NCBI GenBank assembly: GCA_038503035.1
Contig: JAVSML010000046.1
Coordinates: forward strand, 503,662 to 567,661
Source of the DNA: Crocodylus rhombifer
Taxonomy: Eukaryota; Chordata; Crocodylia; Crocodylidae
Direction: 5' to 3'
DNA length: 64,000 nucleotides
Position 1 is the stretch's first letter; every line of letters starts with the position of its first letter. Shown one piece after another: positions 10,222-21,503 of the stretch. The notes beneath the pieces were generated by a model, which did not search any database, had not been told where the DNA came from, and saw only the letters and a program-made list of their open reading frames with translations. The translations under genes and the position numbers were made by a program.

Positions 10222-10497
10222 CAGTAATTCTCAACCAGGAGATTGTGGCAACCTGGGGTGCTTGGAGATCCTTAAATGGTGCCATATAATGTTAGCCCTA
10301 TTAGGTGTACATGTACAAACATGATTCACAAGATAAACTCAGAGATTTCAAATAGAAACCCATAATATCAAAAAATCTTCAGGACTTTCTGAGTTATTTG
10401 CAAAAGAAGCCTAGCCGTATTATTTTTCTGTCGTCAAAAACAAGGAGTGGGTATTTTCCAAGGGGTGACTTGTGTCTAAAAATGTTGAGAACCACAG
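10222..10497. mobile_element. Small hAT-type element with perfect 8-bp target duplication
   Basis: GTCTAGTC occurs exactly at 10214-10221 and 10498-10505, flanking a 276-bp element. Its ends are CAGTAATTCTCAAC and GTTGAGAACCACAG, a 14-bp terminal inverted repeat with a few mismatches. An 8-bp duplication with CAG...CTG-type ends is the hAT hallmark. The element is too short to encode transposase. Confidence 0.9.
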
Positions 10498-10505
10498 GTC
10501 TAGTC

Positions 10506-11210
10506 AGCATACACATGCAAGAAAGCTAGTTGTGATTGCACAACACAGTTGTATTTCAATGGTAAATAATAGTGCATTAGTCAGAGGTGAGATTATAAAA
10601 ACCTGGTTGTCAATACTAATGGGCTATCTAGTTATTTATATCAATTGTACAATGGGCAACTGAACATGATCTTATGACTGAAGTCCTGACAAGAACAAAA
10701 TGGAGGTATTAAAAAAAATAATAACAATTTTATACTTATAATTGAGCAGAATGGTAAGGATTTCTGAGAGTGATATCTTTACTGGACTAACTATGGAGAA
10801 CTGAGTAAAATTCAGAATATCTATCCCAGGCACTTCTGATACTTAAAGATCTCAAAATGGGATGAAAAATTGAATTTTCTTTACATTTTTCATGGAACAA
10901 GAAATTAAAAAACTTTGACTCAAATGCTGAACCTTTTTTCCAGAACAAAACTTTGGACATTACTGAAATAAAAAAAATCTGAATTTTGTTGAATTCAATC
11001 AAAGAATCACTTCTCTTTGAATCACATGAGTGTTTAATTGCTGATCTCTTGCCTTATGGAAGTTACCATATAATTTGGGCCTCAACTCAACTGTCTCGAA
11101 TGGGCAGTTTTCTCTGGAGACCTACATATCCTGAAATGTACTGAGGACCAGGTAACTGAACTGTCTGGATCATCAGGGAAGTTATAACTTAGGCAGCCTG
11201 ATCTAGATTT
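10506..11210. other. Unassigned DNA, possible old AT-rich repeat
   Basis: About 10800-11000 has runs such as GAAAAATTGAATTTTC and CTGAATTTTGTTGAATTC, typical of heavily decayed dispersed repeats. Similar texture is seen near 11744-11860 and 46300-46510. No gene. Confidence 0.35.
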
Positions 11211-11503
11211 CACAGATTTCATAGACATTAGGGCTGGAAGGGACCTTGGAAGATCATCAAGTATAGCCCCCTGCCCCAGGGGCAGGAAGTCAGCTGGGGT
11301 CAAAGGATTCCAGCAAGATAAATGTCCAAATATTTCTTAAAAGAGTCCAGAGTAGGTGCCTGCACCACCTCTGGAGGGAGTCTATTCCAGGCCTTGGGGA
11401 CTTGGACAGTAAAGAAGTTCTTCCTGATGTCCAGCCTGAAATGGTCTTGGAGGAGTTTGTGACTGTTTGACCTTGTCATCCCTTGGGGGGCTCTGGTGAA
11501 CAT
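11211..11503 (-). mobile_element. CR1 retroposon 3' end
   Basis: 5'-truncated CR1 on the minus strand. The 3' tail lies at 11211-11240, and complement frames at 11300-11503 encode the C-terminus of the CR1 reverse transcriptase polyprotein. Recognisable stretches are TRSNSHKLLQ, FRLDIRKNFFTVQV and WNRLPPEVVQAPTLDSFK. Truncation at the 5' side is typical for CR1. It is a dead copy. Confidence 0.93.
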
Positions 11504-12040
11504 CTACCTATGCTCCACTATGAACATTATATTTACTGTGATTGAATCAGAGTCCTATGGCCCTTGTACTACACCAAATGACTAACACAGCTCAGTGTGC
11601 ACTTCACTGTGGAAGATGCAGTCCTCTGGTATCTGACCCACATGAGACAGTGGGACTTTGAACTGTAACTTGCCAAGAGCATTGCACTATGGACGATAAT
11701 TTATTTGTTGTACTAATTAAAAAACAAAAGACCATGTGCCATGCAGTAAAACAAAATATTCCAATGTGAGCTAAACCTACCTAAAACAAAATATTTTATT
11801 CTGCTTCTCCTGAAAGAAAAACAAGACATTTTGGTAAAATTGAAATTTCTCTTAGGAATACTAGATCATGGCAACCACTAGCATTTTTGGCTTAATTTAC
11901 ATTTACGTTCATAAATAAGTGATCCAATGTTCCAAGATGTTAGCCCTCACCAGTCCCATTGTCTTCCATGCCTGCAAATATAATCACTTGTCTTTCAGTG
12001 GAGCTCTGTACAAGCATGACTACACCTGGATGGATCTATT
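11504..12040. other. Unassigned non-coding DNA
   Basis: No gene. 11744-11860 repeats AAAACAAAATATT motifs in a manner suggesting an old decayed repeat of unknown class. Confidence 0.4.
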
Positions 12041-12230
12041 AAGTTCATAGGGCTGGAAGGGAACTCATAAGGTCATTTAGTCCAGCTTCCAGCTGGATTA
12101 TCCCAGACTAAATCATCTCAGTCAAGTGCTGGTCTAATCTGCTCTTGAAAATTTCCAGGGATGGAGATTACACAACCTCTATAGGTTGCCTTTTCCAATG
12201 CTTGACCACCCTTATAGTCAGAAGGTAGCT
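12041..12230 (-). mobile_element. CR1 retroposon 3' end, different subfamily
   Basis: The minus-strand tail begins near 12041 with TTCATAGGGCTGGAAGGGAA. It runs through the conserved CR1 3' region (TCATTTAGTCCAGCTTCC, then the ATTTCCAGGGATGGAGATT block). More diverged and of another subfamily than the copy at 11211. Only non-coding tail and the last coding codons remain. Confidence 0.88.
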
Positions 12231-13282
12231 GCTAGAATGCCAGTAATCTGGGGCAAGAATTGTATTGTATTAGTAGGTATTTACATTGTTCCTATCATGA
12301 TTTGGTGCTAATATAGTACAGGGAAGTAATATTTTAATGTAAGCACCATGACTATCAAACAAATAGCAAGTCTTGGTATGTGAATATTAAATAAATATTA
12401 TATGCTACCCTTTCTGTCCCTGACAGCTGTTTTGGAGATATATATGTCCTGAAAGGGTTTTTAAATGTAGCAGATTATTTTGAACTAAGCAAAATGTTTC
12501 TCATAGTCATTGCACTCACTCTCCACTTAGCAAAATACTATTTTTCAAATGTTAAATAATTTATATAATTTATAAGAATCTCTTTTTGTACTGAGTGGGG
12601 GAAAAAATAACCTATGAGGTTTCTTGTGTGCTCAGCTACAACAATGTATTAATTTGATTTACACTGCAAAGAGTCATTAGAAAGAAAGGGATTAGACAAT
12701 GAATCACTTCTAACTTTGCTTACTGCCTCTTTTACCATTTAAGTAGTATTGGAGTGCTTTGAAAAGTGCTTTAGGTGAAGAAGAAAATACTACAGAAAGT
12801 AAGCCATAGATCTATTATATGAAATTCAGACAATTTCCCCCCAAAACTGATGTGTAATATTAAATGCATCAGAAAAAACAAGCATGAATAATATATGGGT
12901 AAAGCTGGTAAGTCTTTAGTTGCTTTGGGAACAACGACAATCTTTTTCTTATGAAGGAGGTCATTTTATATATCTATTTTTATGTACACGTGCACACACA
13001 AAGAAAGTACAATCAGATTTTAAAATGCTTTTCTCATTACCCTATGGGGAAAAATGTACCTGTAAAAGTCTATTACAAGAGCCAGCTGTGACTGGTGGTT
13101 CTGTTGTAGAGAAGCACAAAGTGGATCATTTAGAACTGAGACACCTTGGGTGCAGAAAGAAGTGACAATTTTTGCTCAATATGGCTACAGAAAGCAGTCT
13201 ATAGCCATGACCAAACACAAGTGCATGACTGCAGACAGCTTCAAAAATGGCCGATCCAGTGAAAATCTGAACTCACATCCCA
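12231..13282. other. Unassigned AT-rich non-coding DNA
   Basis: No repeats or exons recognised. The AT-rich part 12540-12900 shows no simple-sequence character and could be unique regulatory or neutral DNA. Confidence 0.45.
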
Positions 13283-13695
13283 GGAAATCCTACATAGGAT
13301 AGGGTTCCTTCAACTGTGAAAGCGCCTGCCCTGGGACAGTCCCCTGGGAACCCTTGGGGTGCATCTTCATGGATGTGTGTACATGAAATGCTTTACTGAG
13401 CAGTAAACTAACCTACTGTGCAGTAATGCATCACTATGTAACCATGCACAGGAGCTACTGTGCAGTAGATTAGTGTACTGCATGGCTTTCTACTACCTGT
13501 AAATACAGATAATACATTTACTGTGCAGTAGCTACTGCACAGTAGTACATGGTTACCTAGCTGACCAGGAGTAAATTACTCCCAGTCAGTGTGGGCAGCA
13601 GGGGGCAGAAAAACAATCCCCTCCCCTGGGAGCTGCCTGCTGCTGGGGCCAGATCCATAATTTCAGCCAGCCCCAGCAGCAGGCAACTCCACTGG
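13283..13695 (-). mobile_element. Hairpin MITE, family 2, inverted partial copy
   Basis: Reverse complement of about 8436-8822. Shared landmarks are TGGGGTGCATCT.CATGG.TGTGT, CTACTGTGCAGTAG, CATGGCTTTCTACTACCTGT, AAATACAGATAATACATTTA and the CAGCCAGCCCCAGCAG block. Homology continues left of the presumed terminus at 13355 through GGGTTCCTTCAACTGTGAAAG. The distal half of the 8-kb element is missing here. Confidence 0.82.
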
Positions 13696-14340
13696 TATTA
13701 CGACCTCAACCATTTGAGGTAAAGCATCTTCCCCTGAAGCAGGGAAGAGAGAGCATAAAGGAGAAGAATCCTAGCCTGCAGCATACTCCCCTGTGGAAAG
13801 ACCTGCAACTGCTGTAGATGGATCTGTGGCTCAAGGATTGGACTCTTAAGTCACCTCAAGCCCCAGGAATAAGCCATAATAAAGATCATCTTTGAATCAA
13901 GGGACTGCCGGTGATGAGGGCTGTGAAGTTTGGGAGGGGAGGAATTCCCAGAGGTAAGGGACAAACAAGGTAAGAAAGAAAAGAAGCTTGATTAATGGTG
14001 GATCAAGACCTATCAAAAGGTAGGAGGGTCATTATGACCTGTAGTGTGAAGGAAGACTTTCAGGAGTCTGATAGGTTATAGTATACCATAAAGTAATATC
14101 ATTGTTCAGTCCTTGGTTCTTAGTGTTCAGGCAGCTTATGAATTTTTGTTCCCAAGCTCGTTTTTTAAAGATGTTTGTTATGTTTCCCTTGGCCAATGGA
14201 CAGCATAGTGAGAAACAGAGTCTTTTTTTGTGAAAAATTTGCTCTATTGGCATTTGTTTGCCTCTATCTTTTTATTTTTCCTGTGAGAATTCATTCTGGT
14301 ACGTAGTTGCTGTTCAGTTTCACCCACCTAGTTACTAGGG
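13696..14340. other. Unassigned non-coding DNA
   Basis: No recognised gene or repeat. Composition is ordinary. Confidence 0.5.
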
Positions 14341-14785
14341 TTTTATGAGGCTTTGGTCGCTGATTCAATTCAGCAGAGATTCGGCCTGATACAGCAGCTG
14401 AATCTCCGAATCCGAACTGAATCAGGAGACCCTTTAATCTCTCTGAATTGAATAAGAACACTCTGAATCAATTCAGAGAGATTCAAAGAGATTCAATGAT
14501 TCGGACATAGACACAGCTTTAAATGTTTTTTTCTACATACCTCAGGGTACCAGGCAGCTTGTGAATGCTGAGATGCTGGGGCAAACGGAGTATCCCACAG
14601 GAGCACTGGGGGAGGGAGGGTCCCCAGCATGCTTGGCAGTGGACCCAGAAGTGGACCAAAAGCACTTCCAGTCCACTTCTGGATCCGCTGGGGAGCGTGC
14701 GGGGGACCCCCTCACCAGCTTGGTGATTGGTGCCTCCTGGGTCTGGGGGAGAACCCAGGGTTCCCCCATGGCCAATTGCAGATTG
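14341..14785. mobile_element. Palindrome-rich element, probable fold-back DNA transposon
   Basis: The left part (14360-14505) is packed with GATTC/GAATC motifs that pair with each other (GCAGAGATTCGG and CTGAATCTCCGAATC; CTCTCTGAATTG and CAATTCAGAGAG). The right part has a palindrome at 14619-14708 with about 39-bp arms built around GACCCAGAAGTGGAC and GTCCACTTCTGGATC. GATTC-rich ends are typical of some vertebrate hAT-type non-autonomous elements. I could not define exact termini. Confidence 0.5.
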
Positions 14786-15416
14786 GTGAGATAATTTACC
14801 TGATGAATTTCAAGAAATGTTTTAAAGGAGCTAATTGATGAATAATTCTTTCTTTATCTTCCCAGCTCTAGGTAGGCACTTGTTTTGACTGAATTGCTAC
14901 CATAGTGCTCAGTAAACCCCTACATAACATCTGCTGCAAGATCTTTAGTTCCTGTCTACAGCTCTGGATCTTACAGCAGCTCATCTGTTTGGCCAAAAGC
15001 CAAGGTAAAAACCCAGGTTAAGTCTTCAGAGAAGACACACCCTTATAATCAGAGGAGAAAGGGAGAAGAGCTTCCTGGAGTAAAATCCTGCTTCTCCTGA
15101 AGCTAGTAAGTTGATGAGCTGAGTTGAGTCTTTTAGGCTGGTTTTCCATGGTTAGACATTGGAGTATTCCGGTCACTTGAAAAATGTTTTTGTCAAATTA
15201 TCCCTTATGATGCTGGATGTCCAGAAGTCATATTATATTATTATTTGCTTCTAGCATTACCTGCAATGGTGAAAAAGTTTGCTCAGTTGAAAAGGAACAG
15301 CTTCTAAGGAGCTTTAATCAAAAAGACAGATTTTCTATGGTTAGCAGAAATGGCTATAATGTACAAGGAAAGAATTCACGGTTTGCTGGAAGGACTTAAC
15401 TACTGGCAAAATAATA
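14786..15416. other. Unassigned non-coding DNA
   Basis: Nothing gene-like and no clear repeat. Confidence 0.5.
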
Positions 15417-15424
15417 GTGTAGAG

Positions 15425-15767
15425 TAGGACTGTCCGACTTCTTTGTGGTGGGCTGCACACCACAAGAGCTTCACCTGCAAGGGCCACAACCCCTCCTCCC
15501 CTGAGCTCCCCAGCTGCAAGCTCCGCAAGCATGGCGCTTGTGGGGTGCTCCCCCCATTATACCGCTGCACTAAGTGCATGGGTGGGCAGCCTCCACACAT
15601 CCTTGGCTTCAGGCTTCCTTGCTGCACTGTGCCATGGGCTTCCCTGGCACTGGAGGCTGCATTGAGCTGTTCCTTCCTGCCCTGCCCTCTGAAGAGAGAT
15701 GGGAGGGAGAGCATGGAGACCATAGATTAACTCCTCATAGGCTGCATGCACTAGTTGGGCAGTCCTG
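15425..15767. mobile_element. Small hAT-type element, 343 bp
   Basis: Ends TAGGACTGTCCGACT and AGTTGGGCAGTCCTG form a terminal inverted repeat with a few mismatches. Flanks GTGTAGAG (15417-15424) and GTCTACAG (15768-15775) agree at 6 of 8 positions, fitting an eroded 8-bp hAT target duplication. The GC-rich interior makes misleading open frames on both strands. No transposase. Confidence 0.8.
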
Positions 15768-15775
15768 GTCTACAG

Positions 15776-16777
15776 GGACTAAGGGTCACACACACAAATG
15801 TCTAGGTACCTAGCTTCCAGTGATTCCAAGGCAAGTTAGGTGCCTAAATTGAATTAAGCACCTAAATCCCTTTTGTGGAGAGGAGCCTGAAGTCCTAATC
15901 TTATTTCCACTGCATTCAGTGGAAGTTTTAGTATTGACATCAGTAGAAGCAGGGATGATTGGATAAATTAGGAGTTGAAATTGTGTTAGTAGCCCTAGCC
16001 ATTAGCTGTCCCTCTAGAGGTCTTTTTGTGGTTTAAGTCTGAGGAAATTTTCTTTACATAGTTCATGTTGTGACCTAGAATCAGTAAACTCACTGTTTGA
16101 TTGGGTAGATATGGATTTCATTGAGGGATGAATCTTTTCCGCTGGGATATAAATTTCTTTCAGACTGAAAAAAATTCAGGTAATCATCCAGCATAACTGA
16201 TGTCAATGTTGTTATGTAATAGAAAAGCAATACACTGCGAAAGTGTGGCTTGGGATTTACTAAATATAATAACTGTACAGAGGGAAAAAAATAGATGTTT
16301 AGGGAGTCACCAGCAGCCTGAATTGAAAAATGAGTGTCACATTAAAAACATTCCTATTTAATTATCTCATAGATAACATCACTTAGATTGAGTTTCATAT
16401 CTACACAAATTAGTTGTACCACTATTATTAAAACCTACTTAGGAAACACGATCAGTGAGAACTACCACTTTGAGGCTTAATACATCTATGAACATGAAAG
16501 GGGATTTTTAACAAAAATGATCTTAAGCAAATCTATGAGCTAGGCACATGTACAGATACATATATACCTAGTAAGTATGAATCAAAACTAATCCTGCTTG
16601 TCAGTTTACCTATGATATGCTATGTCAAATCTGAATACAGTCAGTCATAGTCAGTCTGTTTGACTTGAGCTCTCATTTGTGCAAATGCCTCAAGTCTGAC
16701 AGTGTAAGGGGGCTTTATACATCATATACATTTACTTCACTTTAAGAAATAAACTATATTGCCATTTCAATGTCAGA
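15776..16777. other. Unassigned DNA with an old dispersed-repeat remnant
   Basis: 15833-15950 has AGGTGCCTAAATTGAATTAAGCACCTAAAT and similar runs (quoted in part). These are typical of old amniote-wide repeat debris with GGTGCCTAA motifs; similar pieces occur at 53700-53775 and 59340-59395. The rest is unassigned. Confidence 0.4.
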
Positions 16778-16846
16778 GGTTGCATCTACAGGAGACATTG
16801 ACTGCTCAGTAGCCCAAGACTAGGAGTGTCTTCTGTAGACATGACC
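16778..16846. mobile_element. 69-bp minimal hairpin MITE with 3-bp target duplication
   Basis: Starts GGTTGCATCTACAGGAGAC and ends GTCTTCTGTAGACATGACC. The ends pair over about 17 bp. The flanks are AGA on both sides (16775-16777 and 16847-16849). The termini match the family-1 type GG..CATCTACA, so this is probably an internally deleted relative of the 400-490-bp copies. Confidence 0.75.
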
Positions 16847-16849
16847 AGA

Positions 16850-19800
16850 GCAATATAATGGATCTCTGTGGTAAATGACAAAGGACTTTATTTAGCTAGT
16901 GTGCCTTAGTCTGTATACTGAAATGGCTTAGCACAATGGAAGCTCTGACCTGGATCAAGATGTCTTGAGTACTGCACATCTTAACCACCATTTTCCACAA
17001 TTAAATGGTCTCTGATACTTCTTTGCCAAGACTTCATTTTATTCAGGAATAAATAGTACTTGTCTTGCCTGGAGTTTTAGGATAACAAAGATTTTCCTGT
17101 TAATAAACCTACTGGTTCAACTGATCCAATGTCCAGAGCATCTCCTTCACTGGAGAGAAGAGATTTGCATTTGGCATCAAGCCTTAAACTTTGAGTCTGT
17201 CACTATTAAGTATTGTTGATGAAGTAGAATTTGATTAGGTCAGGTTTATGGGGCTTTCCCCTTGTATATGGCCTCATGCAAAGGACTTGAAGAAGGTTGC
17301 TTAGAGACATCACAGTGCATGGCATGGTTAGGAAGGATGATTTAATTCAGTGCATTTCTCTCAGAAGGTTTTGTTCTTCTTGCAGGAAAAAGTCCTGAGA
17401 AATATAAAAGTGAATATCCACTGCCTCACCCAAGATGCAAGGAACTCACCTGGTTACCTATACTCTCTGGTTCAGTACTACTGACAACAAACTGATGTCA
17501 GCAACTAAACACACACTACAATAAGGCCACCGTTTAATTTCCCAGTGCTTAGTTTCTCTTTTGTAAAGCTGCTAACTCGGGACTCAGGGGATGTGATGCA
17601 ATAAAACGCACAATTAACTCATCACTCAGAATTTATTTCCATTTTGTCATTAAAGCAATAGTCAACTACCTGGCACTTGAGCCTAAGGCCAATGGCTATT
17701 ACCCTAATGCTTTACTAACAGAGCTGTTAGCTCCTCAGACTCGTTTGTGATTCTTCTTAATCTGTATTCTACTACAGCTCCATAACTTGTATATATACAC
17801 AGTCATCAAAATATTTTAGGTGAGACTATTATGTGCACATAGATTCCAATTAATACTAGACTAAGGCTGGGGATTTAGAGAAAGAAATATATTTATGTTT
17901 TACACATCATCATTACCTTTCCCTTCACTTTCTCAGTGCAAATAGGTCCTCTTCTAAAGTCCAATAAAATGAATGAGACCCTCTCTCTATCAGCTTCAAT
18001 AGGCTTTGAATGAATTCTCTTGTATTCTGGAAATGTTTTAATATCTATTTATTTTGGTGTAAAAGAGGTGGGCTATGTATTCCTTTGAGATGGGTTTTAG
18101 GTTGCATCGAGACTCTGCAGGTTAGTACAGTCTCTTGTAATTTGTTAGAAGTAATCGTTGACTATTTATTCATACCTGTGAATTTAGTGAAGATGAACAG
18201 CCATTGAAGATTTCCAGTTTTCCAAAATTTTGTAGCACTGTATAATGTGAATTAAAACTGCATGCCCATTGAAATAATTATTGGTGAACATAAGTGTGAA
18301 TAAAAACTGGCAATTTGCATTGGCATTCTAGACCTTGTTATATGTATTTTCTGTAAATATTTGTAAATACAAAATCATTGTCTTTCTTTTGGTTTTGTTT
18401 GATTCCCAATACTTTGATAGAAAGAGAACATATTGTGAGTGCTCATGTGAATATACATTCACATTAACATTTGCCTGACTTATTCAAGAAAGATTTTATA
18501 AAAGTTTCACTAGTTCAACAGCAAATGCCAAACAGTGAATGCTTAAAAAATCAATGTGTTTATGTTAATTCATGAACAGAATAAGGGGCTACATTTACTG
18601 AACATGATGTTCCCTGTAATTACATTGCCTAGTCGTAGTGTTAATTTTTCTTCTGTTTTAATGCACGTTCTATCAAAAAGCTATGTTAAGAGGATGTTAA
18701 AATCACACTGCTAAGTATTCAACAGACAGAAAATGCCAAGGTGAAGTAATAGGCATATCTGGTTCAACACTTCATACATTAGGATATAATTTTATCTGCA
18801 AATGTACGTACCCACATGGAACAGTTTCTCCTACTGTGCACTACCTCATGAATGCCAGACAAAGACAATCAGTGCAAATGACTTACATCCAAGTTGGTCT
18901 ACCAGTAAATTAAGGCTGTTATATCAGTAGTAAGTCTTGTGCCTTAGGAAAGAGGAAAGAGTTTGAGGTATGGTTACCCCATAATTGTGACATAATCTTC
19001 CTGTCATTTTATGACTCAGATTAGTGAAATTGGGGATGCACTAACGGCTTTGGGAACAGAGGAGCAAAGACACCGTTAAAGATCTGAGGAAAGATTCAAC
19101 CAAACATGTCAGGAAATAGAGATCTACTTCCTTTACCATTTCCATTCTGGCATCAGCATCTACTTGTCTAAGCTTCACTTAGGTTTGCAACACTTAAGAA
19201 ATTAGCTATCATGAGGGCAGAGAACAAAATGCAATTAAAATAGCAGCTGCATCATACATCACAAATCCCCGACAAATCTTTCACCTTCAGGCGTACTGCT
19301 TTCATTTCCATCTGTCAATGTCTCATTCATGAGGTGAACCATGACAATACGGGAAAACTTGATAGGACCGCCTCCTAACGGCAAACCACACTGGTATTTC
19401 ACAGCTTCACGTATGTTGTATCTTCGCATCTACTTCTGGGAAGCTTCATAAAATTAAATCCTGCCCAATAATTAGGCTTGTATTTTTATACTAGGTTTCC
19501 TACAACAAATGTCATAAGATATGGCAGATAAACGGGAATGCATTTTCTTCTCAGTGAAATACTTGTCACCAGATTGATCCATATAGCAGCTGCTTATAGT
19601 AAAAAGCAACTATATGTAAGTGTTTAAGATAGAGATATATGAGGAAAAGATCCAATTATTATGAGGAGACGTAACTGGGTCTGGCCTGGGTTAAGTCTCT
19701 CAGAATGCCCAGTGTGAAATGAATGTTTTCATAGCCTTGAGCAGACTCAGTCTTAGTTGAGTGATTGATTAATTGTTTGTCCACTGCCTTCTCTCTTGAC

Positions 19801-20128
19801 ATGATGGACTACTGAAGGCTTTTCTAAACATTAGAAATGTGAGGACTAAAGTGCATGGTGTGTAGTGGAGTTTTATACCTCTTTGTAAAAAGAGATACAA
19901 TCCATTTGGGGTAAGGCACTGAGACAGGTATCATTTGAGGTTTAGTTCAGATAGAAATAAAACAGAATGAATTGCTTTGTTCTGGCTCTTACGGCAATGC
20001 CTTGACTTTGGTAGAGTCAGAATTTCACCCCAGGTGTGCTCAGGTTGAGCACCCAGAATTACTGCACATTTATTTCACGTTTTTGATTTTGTGAGCTGTG
20101 ATGTGGGGGATAAGTCTGCAACATGAAA
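16850..20128. other. Mostly unique non-coding DNA
   Basis: No exon, repeat or RNA gene recognised over 3.3 kb apart from ordinary AT-rich sequence. 17560-17800 and parts of 18230-18700 are balanced, non-repetitive and TAAT-rich, the look of constrained non-coding DNA, but this cannot be tested from one sequence. Confidence 0.4.
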
Positions 20129-20129
20129 T

Positions 20130-20201
20130 AAATCCCGGGATGTCATTCTTCCCTTGTACTCTCGAGCAAATCCCAGGACGTCATTCTCCCCTTGTACTCG
20201 G
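20130..20201 (+). repeat. 38-bp tandem duplication at the 5' edge of a CR1
   Basis: AAATCCCGGGATGTCATTCT (20130 on) recurs as AAATCCCAGGACGTCATTCT (20168 on); the unit is 38 bp and both copies continue CCCTTGTACTC. The second copy runs on into the CR1 at 20168, so both derive from CR1 coding sequence. Confidence 0.9.
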
Positions 20202-20699
20202 CCTTGGTGAGGCTGCAGCTGGAGTACTGCGTCCAGTTTTGGGCTCCACAATTCAAAAAGGATGTGGAGAAGCTTGAGAGAGTCCAGAGGAGAGCCACAT
20301 GCATGATCAGAGGTCAGGAAAACAGATCTTACGATGATAGGCTGAGAGCCATGGGGCTCTTTAGCCTGGAAAAGCGCAGGCTCAGGGGTGATCTGGTGGC
20401 CACCTGTAAGTTTATCGGGGATGACCACCAGGATCTGGGGGAACGTTTGTTCACCAGAGTGCCCCAAGGGTTGACGAGGTCGAACAGTCACAAACTCCTG
20501 CAAGACCGTTTCAGGCTGGACATAAGGAAGAATTTCTTTACTGTCCGAGCCCCCAAGGTCTGGAACAGTCTGCCAGTGGAGGTGGTTATCTTGCTGGGAT
20601 CCTATGACCCCAGCTGACTTCCTGCCCTTTGGGCAGGGGGCTGGACTCAATGATCTCCCGAGGTCCCTTCCAGCCCTAATGTCTATGAAATCTATGAAA
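20168..20699 (+). mobile_element. CR1 retroposon 3' end
   Basis: 5'-truncated plus-strand CR1 with an open frame at 20192-20617 for the C-terminal region of the polyprotein. Landmarks are LQLEYCVQFWAPQFKKDVEK, LERVQRRAT, LFSLEKRRLRGDL, FRLDIRKNFFTVRAPKVWN. It ends in the typical tail GGTCCCTTCCAGCCCTAATG and GTCTATGAAATC. It is the best-preserved CR1 frame in the window, so a relatively young insertion. Confidence 0.95.
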
Positions 20700-21062
20700 G
20701 TATACATGATAAGCACATGTCTAAATTTCCCAAGTCAAGCCCATCAACACTATACACTGGCATCATAAGCAGTTATTGTTTCTCAACTGCTCTCCACCTC
20801 CTATAAAATAACAATACAAGGGACCCATAATCAGCATGGGAAAAGGGGGCAGGAGTTTTCCAATTGAGCATATGGCAGAGACAGATTCTACCAAAAGGAA
20901 GGTGCATTGTCATTGATGGACTGACCACTGACCAATGTGGCTTTGACATCCCAGACTTATATAAACAGGATATACAGGAGAAGTCAGGAAGGACTCTGCC
21001 CATACTAAAATGCTGAAAAACCTCAGACCCATAGAAAGGATAGGATCATGCAGGGGGAGAGT
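20700..21062. other. Unassigned non-coding DNA
   Basis: No gene or repeat recognised between the CR1 and the MITE. Confidence 0.5.
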
Positions 21063-21500
21063 GTGTGCATCTATGTAGGCAATTAATTCAAAGCAATAAA
21101 CTCTGGAGTTTAGGGCATGTTTTCTACATGTGCACTCAGCAGTTTGAGCTGGGGCAGAACAGTTCATGCCAGGGCCAAGGGTATGGGGGTCAGCCCCGGG
21201 CTCTGGGTGGTGGCGTCAGGCGGCAGAGGGGCTGGCTGGGGCACAAGGGTTCTAAAAGTGTGGATCCATGTGGTTAGGCAGGAGTGTCGTCCATGGCTGG
21301 CTGGGCTGAGCCCATGGTCAGGGTCTACACGTGTGTTTAATTGCAGTTAATTACCCCACTATAAGCGCTATCCCAGACAGTATTATCTTATGGCAGCATT
21401 AATTAGCTTTCTGCAGCCTAATAGCATCGCATGTGTAGATAGTGACATTTTACTCCACAGCTGGTTAATCTGCTCCACAGTTAAGCATACATGTAGACAC
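21063..21500 (+). mobile_element. Hairpin MITE, family 1, forward copy with 3-bp target duplication
   Basis: Same orientation as the copy at 5177. Ends are GTGTGCATCTATGTAG and GCATACATGTAGACAC, flanked by AGT on both sides (21060-21062, 21501-21503). The internal GCTATCCCAGACAGTATTATC segment corresponds to the central stem of the other copies, but the GAGGGTGCTACA stem is eroded (CAAGGGTTCTAAAAGTGTGG). 438 bp, non-coding. Confidence 0.8.
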
Positions 21501-21503
21501 AGT

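Noticed and set aside
20075..20716. 213-codon frame antisense to a CR1
   Set aside because: It is the complement of CR1 coding sequence; the sense strand holds the recognisable retroelement protein.
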